Below are positions 43,340 to 54,729 of a stretch of 64,000 bases of DNA, piece after piece. The stretch is from NCBI GenBank assembly GCA_037783545.1, contig JBBELK010000560.1:124001-188000 (forward strand), written 5' to 3'. The position numbers and the translations under genes are program-made. The notes beneath the pieces are model-generated. The model ran no database searches. It worked only from the letters and a program-made list of their open reading frames with translations, and had not been told where the DNA came from. Every line of letters begins with the position of its first letter. Position 1 is the first letter of the stretch. The stretch is from Henricia sp. BOLD:AAB3569 (lineage: Eukaryota; Echinodermata; Asteroidea; Spinulosida; Echinasteridae).

Positions 43340-43985
43340 AACAGTTATGACGACAAATTAGGCTGCGACAGTGCGAGACTACAACATGAAACTCAGTTTA
43401 TAGAATGTCCGATGATTCGCGAATCCTTCGTCACAAAACAACTCCTTCTGTCAGGATGAACGCCAGAGGAAAAACACGCCGAAACTACACAGTTCGGTGA
43501 TCAAATGTGGATAAAACTCCGTCGACAAACAACTTTTTCAAACGTCAGGGATCCGGTCCAAAACTTGGCGAAAACAGTGCTAAGTCCGAAGATCTGATAC
43601 AAAAATCACTCTCTTAAATACTGTTTGAATCTTTCGAGAAAATATCAGAAAACCTTAGAACAATTTAGAATATTCAGACTAGCTCAGTCATGTCTTGCTA
43701 CAACCAGGGGAATCCCCACAGAGGCAATCCTATGATGTCATTACATTATACAACATGCTATTGGTTATTCACTATCAGATTCATGAATATATATAATGAG
43801 TTCACCAGACAGTCAATGGAAGGTCATGGGAAAGTCCTGGATAATCATTATGTGACAATTAAAGGTCACGAACTTTACAAAACAATCTTGCAACAACGTA
43901 TCAAAAATCGTCCGGCTGTTAGGTGTGGAGTGATTAAGGTACACGCTGCTACAAATTTGACTATTTTGGTGTGGGTACATAACAA
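43340..43985. other. No gene recognised
   Basis: DNA between the Maverick-like element and R1 copy B. A 117-codon open frame at 43,690-44,043 has no pattern and runs into R1, so it is not called. Confidence 0.45.
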
Positions 43986-45737
43986 TACCAAAATAATAAC
44001 TTTCTTAATTCAGCTTTTGTCTATTTGTTTGCAAATTCACTGAAGAAGAGGCAAGAACCGGGTGAGATTATATAAAGCGCACTATCATCTTGATTGGTCA
44101 CCATGGGTTACAATGTCTGTACGTCCTACCTAAAAACCTCAATGTACGTGTGTAAAGTGAAGTGTAAATAAATGTTCCACCATCAAAAGTTGCATTGGCG
44201 AACAAAAGTTGACGCGCGTCAGTGTGAGAAAAAGCGAAGTAAACAGAATATTGTAATGCACAAAATCAAGTTGTTTGTGTGGTTATCAGAGCATCCTTTC
44301 ACTCCAAATTCCCTCCAAACCGCTTTCTGTGAAAGCGACCGCTGTGTGCAGTGAATATCCACCCTCAGTACTGCCGATAATTGGCCGTTTAAACAAGCCC
44401 CGGGAACATGCCTATAAAATTAGATGAATTGGGGATGCACTCTGATTTTGTTCGCGTGTTAATGTATGCAAATTTGACGCGCGTTGCTTGACGAAGATGC
44501 GGGATGGAATGAATTTGGAGTGCGGCATGGAATGAATTACATAAGTCACATGAAGCGAAGCGACGCACAAGAATGTCCTGTTAATCTGGGATTTTCAGTG
44601 AGTTAGATCATACAAATTATCTGCGTGTAGCATTTTGTCGAGGGTCACCTCGACGAAATCAAATTTACCCACTTTTTAAGCCAGGCGCACACTTTTGCGA
44701 TTTGCTGGTCAATCGGCCAACATAACCTGACAGGTTTGCGCTGAAACTTTGGGCCGGTCTGGCCGTACATGAACCGGGACAATCAAAACAAAATTGTTAG
44801 ATTTTTCTGTATAATGATGGTTTGGTAATAATCCGGTTTTTGGCTGGTAAATCGCAAAGGTAAATCGTAAATCGGCGGGGTTTATATTGGGTGGATTCAC
44901 AAATAGAGCCATATGTAGGGAAATGAGTCACTGAAAATCACAGATCTACCCAAAAATGTGCCAAACACAGAATTTATTTACTTTTGTAAAATAAGTTACC
45001 AGCAAATTTGGTTTTAAAAATAGTAGCAAAAAAGTTAAAAAAAAAACAGCAAATACATTTTGTTCTCGGCAAAATTTGGTGCTAAACGGCACCATGAAAT
45101 TGGCTCCTGGTCACCAAAAAGCTCAACACTGGTGCATAATATATGCGTCAAACGTCAGGCGTCGGTCGCACTCCAACTTTGACGTGCAAAGATTAATTTA
45201 AGACCTGCATGTATTTCAGGACGCGCCTCGTTAGCCCGCACCGCAATAGACGCCCATGTATCTTACGCCGGATAAAACACGGAACAGCCGTCTGTCAAAG
45301 CTACCCGTTCAAAACAAACGGACTCGTTTGTCGACGGCCGTTGTGTATTGCATTTATTATATGGAATGAGATTTGGGTGGGCGGGCGTCTGGCGGGACTT
45401 TTGCAGCACAAAATTCGTCTGACAAGGCCATTTCGTACTCTGTGTGATGTGCTCTTTCACCTAAACTTATTTTCATGTGGTATCTCGAATGTTTGATCCA
45501 GCGCAATTTGTTTCCCCCTTTGGGAGTCCCCAGGGATCAAACGCAGCAGGGGGACCGCGGCAGACGCCCAGATCTGCAAATACTAGGTCACTTTCTAAAT
45601 GTTCCTTCCCTCGGTTGTCGGTACCTCGTTCGTTTAACCAAAACCTCTGGTCTAATAGGGGCGTTAGAGGGGTCATTAGGCCCCATATCGTGCTGCGTAT
45701 GAGCCGGCACGTACAGGTATGTCAACAATTAAAATGA
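43986..45737. repeat. Repeat R1, copy B
   Basis: Matches 27,490-29,165 over its length. It has extra text near 44,290-44,330 and 45,410-45,460 that copy A lacks, and copy A lacks the GGGCCATTTCGTACTC-type segment that the inverted fragments do have, so copy A carries a deletion. No coding capacity is supported. Confidence 0.85.
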
Positions 45738-45952
45738 TGTGGCGCATGCGCAAACTGTGACACAGCCCTTTAAATTGAAATTGTTCATTGTGTGCATCAC
45801 AATGGCACAGGCGTTGCGTGATCAAGAGAGCTTGGACAGTGATTCTCAACGGAAGATTACACGCACTATCGCGGGGACACGCAGACGCACTGATTGTGCC
45901 CGACACATACTATGGGGAACAAGACAAAGATATATGCACCGTGATTCAGGTC

Positions 45953-46254
45953 TATAGACCGTATCTAATAGCCGCCATTTCGTTGGGCACATTTTGTTAC
46001 TCAAACCGTTCAACAATAGACTACTAAAGTGAAAACGTCACCCTTTGTGTGTTGTCATGGTTATTGGGTCTACACTAAAACCATTGAACTATTTTTCTGC
46101 GCCATACCAATAGACGTTTCAGATTACCAGCGAATGTTTAGACCCAATTACCATGGCAACTGACATCACACTTTAGTTGTCTATGCAACCATGCATGTTT
46201 TCAGGGAACAAAGAAACTGCCCCATGAAATGGCGGTGATTCGATATGGTCTATA
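45953..46254. mobile_element. MITE family A, copy 4, split by MITE B
   Basis: TATAGACCGTATCTAATAGC starts it and GATTCGATATGGTCTATA ends it. MITE B copy 1 (46,017-46,183) sits in the middle. Confidence 0.85.
46017..46183. mobile_element. MITE family B, copy 1
   Basis: 167 bp, starting TAGACTACTAAAGTGAAAAC and ending CACACTTTAGTTGTCTA; inverted arms meet around GAACTATTTTTCTGCGCCAT. TA is the likely duplication. Other copies: 48,785 and 59,695. Confidence 0.85.
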
Positions 46255-46309
46255 GGAACGAGATTGTTTGTTCAGTTTTATTTACAGAATTTTAAAATTC
46301 TTATTTTAG

Positions 46310-46379
46310 CAAGGCACATCATATGCAAGTGTCAGTCAAGTATCAGAGCTCCTTGAAAGTGATGACAACCTAAAGCCGG
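46310..46379 (+). CDS. Host exon (phase 0/1)
   Basis: Acceptor TTCTTATTTTAG, 70 bp open in phase 0 only, donor GTATGT. The residues read QGTSYASVSQVSELLESDDN then LKPG. The other two frames hit stops. The exon ends after one base of a codon, which fits the next exon (49,172), which begins with two bases. Ser/Glu/Asp-rich, without a domain I recognise. Confidence 0.65.
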
Positions 46380-46449
46380 GTATGTAGCCATATGGTACCC
46401 ACCTCCCACCGCGGACGTCCTATTGTTCCTTTTCGTTTTGTTTAGAGTT

Positions 46450-46645
46450 AGTGGTCTAGTGGGTATACAGCCGTGCTCGTGATCTGAGGGTTGTGGGTTC
46501 GAGCCTTACTCGTGCCAACGTGTTTGTGTCCATGGGCAAGACACTTAATCTCAATTGCCTCGTCAACCCAAGCGATATTTGGGGAGCTGTTATGGGGGAA
46601 ATGCCACAATCCAAGTGCAATAAGGTTGTGCGCTTTGGCCGGATA
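46450..46645 (+). mobile_element. SINE-1, 3'-truncated copy
   Basis: A-box-like AGTGGTCTAGTGGGTATA, B-box-like GTGGGTTCGAGCC, then TCCATGGGCAAGACACTTAA and CCCAAGCGATATTTGG, as in the complete copy at 27,049. It stops after GTTGTGCGCTTTGGCC. Confidence 0.8.
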
Positions 46646-46829
46646 GCGTGGTTTTTGTTTACACTACAGCGAGGGGTAGGCCTACACCCCAATTTTTTAA
46701 CCCGAATAGAGTCTACTAAATTTCCAATGACTGATACTTCCCAAGTGACAATCTTGGAAATATTCAGAACTGTTACTCTCACTATTAGAAAAAAGAAGAA
46801 ACCCAAATATTTCGAAAAATCCCAAACAA

Positions 46830-46977
46830 TAGACCGTATCGAAAAGCCGCCATTTCGTGGGGCACCTTTTGTTACTTAAACCGTTCAACAATGGAAGCAC
46901 AATATGTGCAACCATGCAAGTCCTCAAGTAACAAAAAAACTGCCCCACGAAATGGCGGCTAATCGATACGGTCTATA
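46830..46977. mobile_element. MITE family A, copy 5 (complete)
   Basis: 148 bp from TAGACCGTATCGAAAAGCCG to GGCTAATCGATACGGTCTATA, with arms of about 37 bp and the usual core. Confidence 0.85.
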
Positions 46978-47049
46978 CTGACATTCAAACCAAGGACCTT
47001 ATGATTGCAAGTCGAGCTCTCTTTTAACCAGATGACGAAGCTGGTGGCA

Positions 47050-47215
47050 AACCGCCTGCATTCTTTATTTTTTAAAATTTATTTTACCACATCCAACAGC
47101 GGAGGGACCGCCAATTACAGGAATGGGAGCAAGTGTGGTTGAGTGCCTTGCTCAAGGGCACAGGTGCCACAACCCGTCACGGCCCGGAATCGAATTTAAA
47201 ACCCTAAATTCCTTT
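47050..47215 (-). mobile_element. SINE-3, partial copy on the minus strand
   Basis: CCACATCCAACAGCGGAGGG, CCGCCAATTACAGGAATGGG and CCTTGCTCAAGGGCACAGGT are the complement of the body at 58,840-58,935. The tRNA head is missing. Confidence 0.8.
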
Positions 47216-47244
47216 CAAACCTTAACCCTAACCCCGAACCCTAA

Positions 47245-47595
47245 CATATTGGGGTGTTATGGCCGAGCGGTCTAGTGCGTCGAACTCAAGCTCCTGTGCC
47301 AGTTCTAGAATGTGGGTTCGATGCCGAAAAAAAGTGCTGATCTTGAAAGCCACCCAATGAAGTCTGGGTGGCTTTCAGTATTTGGAAGTAAATATAATGT
47401 ATTTTAATTTTAGTAATTTTTTGTTCTTTGTTTGTTGGGTTGTTGGGTTGTTTGTTTGTTTGTTTTGTTATATATATATTTATTTATATTTATATATATA
47501 TATATTTATTTATGTTAAATTTTTTTATGATACCTGTAAGTGGCGGATCTCCGCTGTTGGATATAAATAAATAAATAAATGAATAAATAAATAAT
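47245..47595 (+). mobile_element. SINE-3, copy with an altered middle
   Basis: The head TGGCCGAGCGGTCTAGTGCG and GTGGGTTCGATGCC is tRNA-Leu/Ser-like. The usual body is replaced between about 47,335 and 47,525 by a hairpin and TA-rich DNA, then GGCGGATCTCCGCTGTTGGA and (AAAT)n return. Confidence 0.65.
47344..47377. repeat. 13-bp perfect stem hairpin
   Basis: TGAAAGCCACCCA pairs with TGGGTGGCTTTCA around an 8-base loop. It follows the SINE head directly. Possibly a remnant of the insertion that changed this copy. Confidence 0.6.
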
Positions 47596-47815
47596 CTCGG
47601 GATGTCGTCATCCTATATTTTGGATGTCATCATCCCGTAAAACATTATCTCGGGATGTCGTCATCCTACATTTCGGATGTCGTCATCCCGTGATAAAATA
47701 TCTCAGGATGTCGTCATCCTACATTTCGGATGTCGTCATCCTGAGATAATTATCACGGGATAACGACATTTTGCACTGAATATGTTGTTATCCTGCGAGA
47801 AATTGTCACGGGATC
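47592..47815. repeat. Tandem palindromic units GGGATGTCGTCATCC
   Basis: CTCGGGATGTCGTCATCCTA and CGGATGTCGTCATCCCG alternate about every 50-60 bp, each pair forming an inverted repeat, four rounds in all. Confidence 0.75.
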
Positions 47816-47819
47816 TCAA

Positions 47820-48780
47820 TAAGTCGGACGGCACTTCCAGAGCTCCGTACATCTGTGCCGGACCTATTGTATCCCATCTGTATTGTCAGTTGTCCTCCTT
47901 ATTCAACCCATCCTCTTCCTATAGGATTTGGGGCTTGATGTGTGTTTGCAGAGCACCTCGATGTACTGCAGCCTAATAATTGCTCCTCGTTACGGGTTGG
48001 GTGAAGGAACCATTGTTGGGTGGGAGGGTGCAACGAGTTTTAGGGGGGCGCGCCCCACCACCCCTCCCCCTTGGATACGCCGCCCTTACGTGGGGATTGA
48101 GTCACGTTTCATGCCCCACAGCAGGGTGGTGATTTTGAACCATTGAAATAAAGATGTTTAATATATCAAGACATGTATGTTTTGCACCCGTCGGTTTGTT
48201 TTTGTCACCTAAATGTTGCCCTCGGGGCGGGGATTTTTTCGCGGGGCAGCCGCGGTAGGGGTGGGAGAAAATGTTTTGTGCAGGGAAAGACCATGCACCA
48301 TCTAATTGTGAAACAATTTGGAAAGGTATCTTATTCTACTTTGAACATTTCGCATGAACTTACAAGTCGGACATGAGATGAAATGACCTTTTGGCGATAA
48401 TGGGCCTAACATCAATACAGAGCGGCCCAGTTCATGGCAGTGGATTAGACTGATTCCCGTCCACATATTCCACAGATGAGAATATAAGGACAGGTAAAGG
48501 GCGCTTCATCTTGATATGTGATTGGTCGTCTTTGCGCGTGCGCATTGTGTTTCATAACTAAAACTTGGCTTTGGGAAATGTACTTTATTTACATCTGCAT
48601 ATGTTCGACACGCACGGCAGGGTTACAAATGTCAATGCAAAATATACGCACTTATACGCAGTAATAGACAGCCGAAGTGTGACGTGTTTGCCATGTCAAT
48701 TGGCTCTAAACTAACATGGCCGTCGGGAAAGTTGCATTGCAAATGCACAGGGACACGGTTCAGTGATTTTTAGCTATGTG
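47820..48780. other. No feature recognised
   Basis: Open frames here (47,782-47,976 and 47,928-48,146) have no splice-supported borders or family pattern. Confidence 0.4.
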
Positions 48781-48784
48781 CCAA

Positions 48785-48951
48785 TAGACTAGTAAAGTGT
48801 GACGTCAGTTGCCATGGTAATTGGGTCTAAACATATGCTGGTAATCTGAAACGTCTATTAGTATAGCGCGGTGAGACAGTTCACTGGTTTTAGTGTAGAC
48901 CCAAAAACCATGGCAACACACAAAGGGTGACGTTTTCACTTTAGTAGTCTA
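48785..48951. mobile_element. MITE family B, copy 2
   Basis: Same family as 46,017-46,183, opposite orientation: TAGACTAGTAAAGTGTGACG to CACTTTAGTAGTCTA. It shares its last TA with the next MITE. Confidence 0.85.
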
Positions 48952-49092
48952 TAAAGCTTCTGCACCGGCGGCCATGACAGGTGTCAGGTTTTCATATTTG
49001 AATAATGTAACAATAGAACCACAAAGCATGACACACGGTGACAAAGGGACTGCCCCCCCCCCCCCTGTCATGGCCGCCGTACAAAGGCTCTA
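48950..49092. mobile_element. MITE family C, copy 2, abutting MITE B
   Basis: TATAAAGCTTCTGCACCGGC to GGCTCTA, with CGGCCATGACAGG arms as in 11,839-11,988. It carries a C-run near 49,055. Confidence 0.85.
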
Positions 49093-49171
49093 TTGCCGAG
49101 GCAACCAACAAAAGATAGCGGACGTGCAGGGAAGGAGTCCTTAGCAACCATTTTCGTTTATATATACACAG

Positions 49172-49237
49172 GTCCATCGAAAAGAAAACGTAACGAAAAT
49201 GAGGGAGCTCAAAGACTAAAGAAAGTCTTCAAGACAA
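49172..49237 (+). CDS. Host exon with basic NLS-like patch (phase 1/1)
   Basis: Acceptor TATATATACACAG, 66 bp and donor GTGAGT. In the frame set by the exon at 46,310 (two bases first) it reads PSKRKRNENEGAQRLKKVFK then T, with no stop. The KRKR and RLKK clusters 10 residues apart look like a bipartite nuclear localisation signal. It ends after one base, matching the two leading bases of the exon at 57,354. Confidence 0.65.
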
Positions 49238-49240
49238 GTG

Positions 49241-49640
49241 AGTTATTATTATTATTATTTATTTATTTCTGGTATTCATACCAAGGATTCCTCTAAAGCG
49301 CCCATTGCACTGTCACTCGCAAACGTGAGGAAACCAATGAAGAAATAGAAATTAAAAATGACAAGAGACACCAGGGAATCCCCTCGCTCTTCACGAAAGA
49401 ATGCTCTGGGATCTTTAAAGTGCGTTACCTCACACACTGGACCAACGGCTTTACATCCCTTCCGAAGGATGGGGCAAGTGTGGTTGAGTGCCTTGCTCAA
49501 GGGCATATGTACCGCAGCCGGGGGGGGGGGGTTGAGGGGGGAGGGGGGGGGGGCGTTCGAACGGGGGGGGGGGGGGGGGGGGTTCCGAACCCACAACCCA
49601 CAACCCGAAGTTTCCACCTATGATTGCGAGTCACTGACCC
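49241..49640 (-). mobile_element. SINE-2, minus-strand copy expanded by G runs
   Basis: Read on the minus strand it matches 59,150-59,500: GACTCGCAATCAT, CCATCCTTCGGAAGGGATGT, GATCCCAGAGCATTCTTT and the tail near 49,245-49,262 (AATAAT)n. The region near the tRNA-like head carries long G runs (49,519-49,582). Confidence 0.8.
49519..49582 (+). repeat. Interrupted poly-G tract
   Basis: Three runs of 8 to about 20 G separated by short spacers inside the SINE-2 copy. Possible quadruplex or an assembly-sensitive site. Confidence 0.8.
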
Positions 49641-49647
49641 CAACCAC

Positions 49648-49795
49648 AACCACGGGTACCCCCACGGGTACCCCCACGGGTACCCCCACGGGTACCCCCA
49701 CGGGTACCCCCACGGGTACCCCCACGGGTACCCCCACGGGTACCCCCACGGGTACCCCCACGGGTACCCCCACGGGTACCCACACGGGTACCCCC
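49648..49795 (+). repeat. 12-bp minisatellite GGGTACCCCCAC
   Basis: About twelve nearly perfect 12-bp units. Because 12 is a multiple of three, the frame is open (Gly-Thr-Pro-Thr repeats) but this is a by-product. GGTACC within each unit is palindromic. Confidence 0.9.
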
Positions 49796-50239
49796 AACTT
49801 TGTGGAATAGGTTACTAACCAGCGATTCGATCAGCTAATACTTTAGAAAGTTTTAAAACCAACTTGAATTGTGTATATATAGCGGTGACATGCACATCTT
49901 ACATTTCCGAGTCGCCCAAAAAAGTTTCCCAATTTTGCAAATTTCGCGATTGAAAACGATTTTTGCGACGTAAATGAACGAAGAAATTCTGCGCCAACCC
50001 TATAAGCACTAAATTTCCGGATTCCATTATATAGATCTTCACAGTAACCATGATTACAGTGCCAGTAAGCACACAATTCTGCACAAAACAGTCCCATGAA
50101 ATTAGGCCCTGTTCATCTGGGTCCTAAGAACAAAACAAAAATGCCAGCACCTTTTTTCTAAAAATGTCACACCAAATGTGCCCATTAGTGTGGACAGACC
50201 CAAATATAATTACATAATTTTCTCTAAGAAAAAAATGTA

Positions 50240-50619
50240 CAGAACCAATCAAATTTTAATATTGTATTAGAAAAAAACTTGTCCAAAAAGTTAGTAAGTA
50301 TAAATTCCTGGGAGTTATAATAGATAACAAATTGAATTAGAAGTTCCACATTGACGAAATTGCGAGCAAAGTCTCAAGAAGTATTGGAGTTAATAACAGA
50401 CTAAAAAATGTTCCGTCCGAAGTTCTTAAAACTTGTCATTGTCTGGGGAAATACATATATAACACATTTAGCAAAATTTATTGCTTTGCAAAAACGGATT
50501 GCTCAAATTATAACTAGTCAAACTCGTCATATAGGGCTCATAGTCGACCGATCTTGCATAACTTAAAGTATATTAATATTGTAAACCTCAACAAATATCA
50601 GCAAGCGTTATTTAAATAA
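50240..50619 (+). pseudogene. LINE reverse transcriptase C-terminal part, first half
   Basis: The translation contains VSKYKFLGVIIDNKLN, then FHIDEIASKVSRSIG and FIALQKRIAQIITSQTRH, with stops in between. These blocks follow the catalytic core in many non-LTR reverse transcriptases. It is cut at 50,619 by an inserted element and continues at 51,096. Confidence 0.75.
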
Positions 50620-51084
50620 CCCTGAATGCCGCAATAGGGCGACATTTCGGAAAGTCTCCCCCCGGGGACCACCGAAATTTCGGCAAGAATCACTCAAAAT
50701 GACACCTTATTTTTTTACCCAAAGCTTCCAGAGATGGTCACAGACCTAAGAGAATCGGTTCCAGACCTAATAAAAATGGTTCTCGATTTTAAAAAAAGGG
50801 TTTTTGACCTAAAAAAATGGTTTTTAAACTCAAAAATATTAGGGCGACACCAAAATAAGCACGTCGCCCTAATATAGGTTTTTTACACACGATTTGTCGC
50901 CCTATCCTACAATCCATAGTTTTTGGCGTACCGATATTTAAATATCTTGATGAAATTGCTCATGGTATAGCCACAGACCTTTTTGGACATAAAATATCCA
51001 CAAAGGTATGTGGCTAAACCATGAGCAATTTCATAAAGTTATCGACAAAAGGCCTTAAAACGCTAAACAAATTTATTACAAGGG
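50620..51084. mobile_element. 465-bp insertion with TATTTAAATAA target duplication
   Basis: TATTTAAATAA occurs at 50,609-50,619 and again at 51,085-51,095, and the LINE reads on across it. The insert starts CCCTGAATG and ends CAAGGG, weakly inverted. It contains AGGGCGACA repeats in both directions and a hairpin of about 25-bp arms (GAAATTGCTCATGGT near 50,952 and ACCATGAGCAATTTC near 51,018). A hAT-like origin (8-bp duplication within the AT palindrome) is possible. Confidence 0.7.
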
Positions 51085-51095
51085 TATTTAAATAA

Positions 51096-51335
51096 TTTAC
51101 ATCCATTCTCATATACACAAATATTCATATTTATTCGTAACGTGCATAATTACAACACTCGAACCTCCTTTAATCTCCACCTTTATATACCACAACACAG
51201 AATACCTGCCTTTCAAAACATTATATTTTCCGGACCCAAACTATGGAACACTCTACAGCTGTCTCTAAGGAATCAAAACCGTATATTGCTTTTAAAAATA
51301 AACTAAAACGACATTTGTTATATATAAAGAGTACA
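51096..51335 (+). pseudogene. LINE reverse transcriptase C-terminal part, second half
   Basis: Contains VHNYNTRTSFNLHL, IPAFQNIIFSGPKLWNTL and FKNKLKRHLLY, the usual last blocks of this type of LINE ORF2. Joined with 50,240-50,619 by order and target duplication. Confidence 0.75.
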
Positions 51336-51649
51336 GTACCTTGCCACAATTATCCTAGCAAATCAAACATTGTGTAATGTTTCCTTATTATAATTACCTG
51401 TGCATTCATGTTGATAGATGTTTACTTGTTTTCTTTGTCTGTTGTGTTTTGTTTACATTGGCAAACCTGCCACAAGCTTGTGCTTTTTAGGCTTTGCCAA
51501 ATCTTCTCCACTGTCTAAATTTTATTTTGTCTTAATCACAGAATTGTTAATATTTACTACATTGTACATGTATGTCCACTAGAAGCGTGACAACTGCCAT
51601 AATGAGAAGATAATTAAATGTTGGAATTTGAAAATTGAAAAATTACAGC

Positions 51650-51990
51650 CCCCAAAGCAGCATGTTTTAAAACGTTTTCCTAACGAAAACCAAGTGACCC
51701 AAGAGCTTCACATTTGAGACACACATTGATCAGATTAAGGCCTACAATTTTCCTTTGGTGAGCATTTTGTTACCCTTCCTTCTGGGGTCAATTCAAGGTC
51801 AAAGTTCAGCGAATACGAAAATTTAAGTTGGGCAACTTACTGACCAGCTTACTTGCCGTTAAACCATACTAGATCGTCATAGAACCAAGATATCAACGTG
51901 AAACTTGATAAGAACACCAACCTTCATCCCAAGGTGTCCATACAAGTGTGACGTCATCATTACGTCATTTGGTGTCAAATTACAAAAATT
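51650..51990. repeat. TGACGTCA-type repeat unit
   Basis: Repeats the 19-26 kb vocabulary: TGGGGTCAATTCAAGGTCAA, AGTGTGACGTCATCATTACG and GGTGTCAAATTAC. A single dispersed unit. Confidence 0.7.
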
Positions 51991-52111
51991 CAAAGCTAAA
52001 TTTTAAAAACATGTGTATCTCAAATACCGCAATAGTTACAGATGTGCTTAAAATTATTTTTAATTTCCTCACTCCCAAAAACTGTTGTAAAGAAACTTTC
52101 ACTGTATCACA

Positions 52112-52635
52112 GCAGCCAATTTCACAAAACATTGCGCTTCTTGCGCCATGGCGTAAGACTTACGCCATAACTTTATGGCGTAGCTGCGCAATAAACCCAA
52201 GATCGATTTCTAGTTTATCAACGACTATTTGATGTTCGCGCTTGATAAAATAGTCATACATAAAACATACGTCGTTGTTTTTCACAAATTCTGCACTGTC
52301 ATCATGGCTGCCATCGCTCATGTCGCTCGGTCATCATGCGTCGCGTCGCAAATTTCACTGATGATAAAAAGCCATTTTCGACTAACGGAAGGCTGGGGTT
52401 CAGTTCGTTGACGATTCGGTAAATAAGCACGTGTAGCTTGCTGCATTCTCGCCATTTTTCACTGTCCAGCGACACATTTTTCCACAAAAAACATTGCGCA
52501 AGTCGGCGAGTTGCGCCATATCCAAATGTGGCGCAACCTTCGTAAAACGCGTCGCAATTTATTGCGCAAGTTTTCGCAATAATTATGGTGTAAGTGGACT
52601 TGGGCAATTGCGTACAGTTTCGTGAAATCGGCTGC
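52112..52635. mobile_element. MITE family E (524 bp)
   Basis: GCAGCCAATTTCACAAAAC at the left and GTTTCGTGAAATCGGCTGC at the right are inverted with three mismatches. TGCGCCATGG and TTGCGCAA words repeat inside, again inverted. Small open frames inside are not called. Confidence 0.75.
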
Positions 52636-53064
52636 AGGACAGTTAGTTGCCTTGCACAAGACCACATGTTTTTGACTCAGCATAATTTGCATAACAATAG
52701 TATTGTCCAGATTTGCATATGTGTGTCTGTTCAAAATTATCCATACACCTTACAAAATATCAGCATTTAGGCCATTTTGTTGTGATAATGCACCTGCTTT
52801 CAACATTCCAGTGATTATTTGTGTTGTTCAACAGTTATCCTAACACGTTATCCTAACATATCTGTTCAATTAAATTTAAATCCAAGAATGTCATAGAATA
52901 GCACTCCGTTTGTAGGCTATAAGGCGAGGGGAGTTGATACCTTCAGTCTTAGTTTATAGACTTGCTCATGGCTATTGGGGGGCAAATTGTAAGTTTTTAA
53001 GTTCGTGCACGGGTGTTTGCTGCTTTTTTAGCTGTCTGTTTTACTTTGGTTTCGATTTTTAAAT

Positions 53065-54695
53065 TTGCATACCCTTGGTCCGAGATATCCTGAACTGACA
53101 GCAGGGATCTCATCTGCCCCCTGGATAGAGAATACTTTGCCCAACTATAGGTTTCATCATTCACATCGCCAACGAGGTAGAGGTGGTGATATCGGGGTTC
53201 TCGTTCGTGACGGTCTCCAAGTCGGGATTAACGACATCCTTATTTTGGACTCACTAGAATACATGGATGTTACAATATCTTCATTATCATCATTGTTTCA
53301 GCTTGTTGTCATTGATAGGCCACCACCAAATAACAAGAATAAACTCACCTCATCAAGGTTTCTTGAAGAATTCTCCTCACTTCTTGAGACTCTAACAACT
53401 TATTCCAGGCACATATTAATCACTGGGGATTTCAACATCCATGTTGATGTAGCTGACAATCGCGAAGCGTTGTCATTTCTTAGTATCTTAGACATGCATA
53501 ACATGAAACAATATGTTAACGGCCCAACCCACACTGGTAAGCATACCCTAGACTTGCTGATAACTCATAAGCTTGACAATCTCGTGAGTAGCCTTTCTGT
53601 TCAGGATGGTCTACCATCTGACCACCGTGCAGTCAAGTGTTTTATCAACATTTGTCGCCCTGGACCAACTAGGATGTGTCTGAAGTCTCGAAGAATCCAC
53701 AGTATCAACAGATACGATTTCTGTTCAGATATTCGGTCTGCTGTCCTCTCTTTGTCTTCAAACGCTGACCTTAATTGGACTGTCACTTATTTTAACGATA
53801 CTCTGTCTCAGTTTCTTGAAGACCATGCTCCTCTGGTCAATCAGACCGTCGTCCTTCGTCCTCATGCTCCATGGTACTCGGAGGTCCTGCATGCAGAGAA
53901 AAAAGAACGCAAGCGCCTTGAGCGCAAGTGGATACAAAGTGGGCTTACGGTGGATAGAGAATCCTTTTGGGAGCAATGTATCAAGTATTTCCCCTATTCT
54001 TGTCAAAGCAAAGACAGAGTACCATAGTGATCAAATTACAACATCTGATCAACGTGACCTTTTTCGTGTAGTCAATAAGCTGTCGTATCCAAAGGAGTCG
54101 CAAGCATTACCTGCGCATAGTTGCCCTAAAGTTCTGGCCGACAGTTTTGCGAAGTTCTTTCACAGTAAGATTATGAAACTTTGTGATCGGCAGGATGTCA
54201 CTATTAGTGGGCCCCTCTCTGTTAAACTGAATGAGTCATGTTCCAGTACCTTCAGTTGTTTCTCCGAAGTCTCTGAAGAGGAGGTTCTTAGTGCCATTAA
54301 ATCTAAACCTATTAAGTCATGCTTGCTAGATCTACTTTCAGCCAACGTTCTGAAAATGTGCATTCATGATCTTCTTCCTATTATCACTAAGATTGTAAAT
54401 TCTTCCTTACGTTCTGGTATTTTTCCCATAGCCCTTAAGCATGCGCATGTAATTCCACTGTTGAAGAAACTAGGTCTGGATACCGAATGCTTCCTCAATT
54501 ACCGCCCAATTTCTAATCTGCCATTTCTTGGGAAGGCGATTGAGAAAGTTGCCGTCAACCAGCTACAGTCGTATCTCACTGCTAACCAACTTCACGCTTC
54601 GGTGCAATCTGCATATCGTCCTTTCCACAGTACAGAGACTGCATTGTTGCGTGTGCAGAATGACATCCTGACGGCTCTTGATAATACCCCAGTCA
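53065..54695 (+). pseudogene. CR1-like LINE endonuclease plus reverse transcriptase N-part, frameshifted and truncated
   Basis: First frame (to 54,027): endonuclease of the APE type with GRGGDIGVLVRDG, HILITGDFNIHVD (about 53,410-53,448) and the catalytic SDHRAVKCF (about 53,617-53,643). The frame shifts near 54,000. Second frame: linker and reverse transcriptase start with SLRSGIFPIALK, NYRPISNLPFLGKAIEK and SAYRPFHSTETALLRVQNDI. It stops matching at about 54,690, before motif A, where a GC-rich repeat begins. The 5' end of the endonuclease is missing. Reading order and wording match the fragment at 1-1,745, so one family. Confidence 0.9.
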
Positions 54696-54729
54696 CAATT
54701 AGCTTGCGGTGGGTTTGCGAGTAGTTTAC

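Noticed and set aside
49358..49810. 150-codon open frame with Gly-Thr-Pro-Thr repeats
   Set aside because: It crosses a minus-strand SINE, poly-G runs and a 12-bp minisatellite; the frame stays open only because the unit is a multiple of three.
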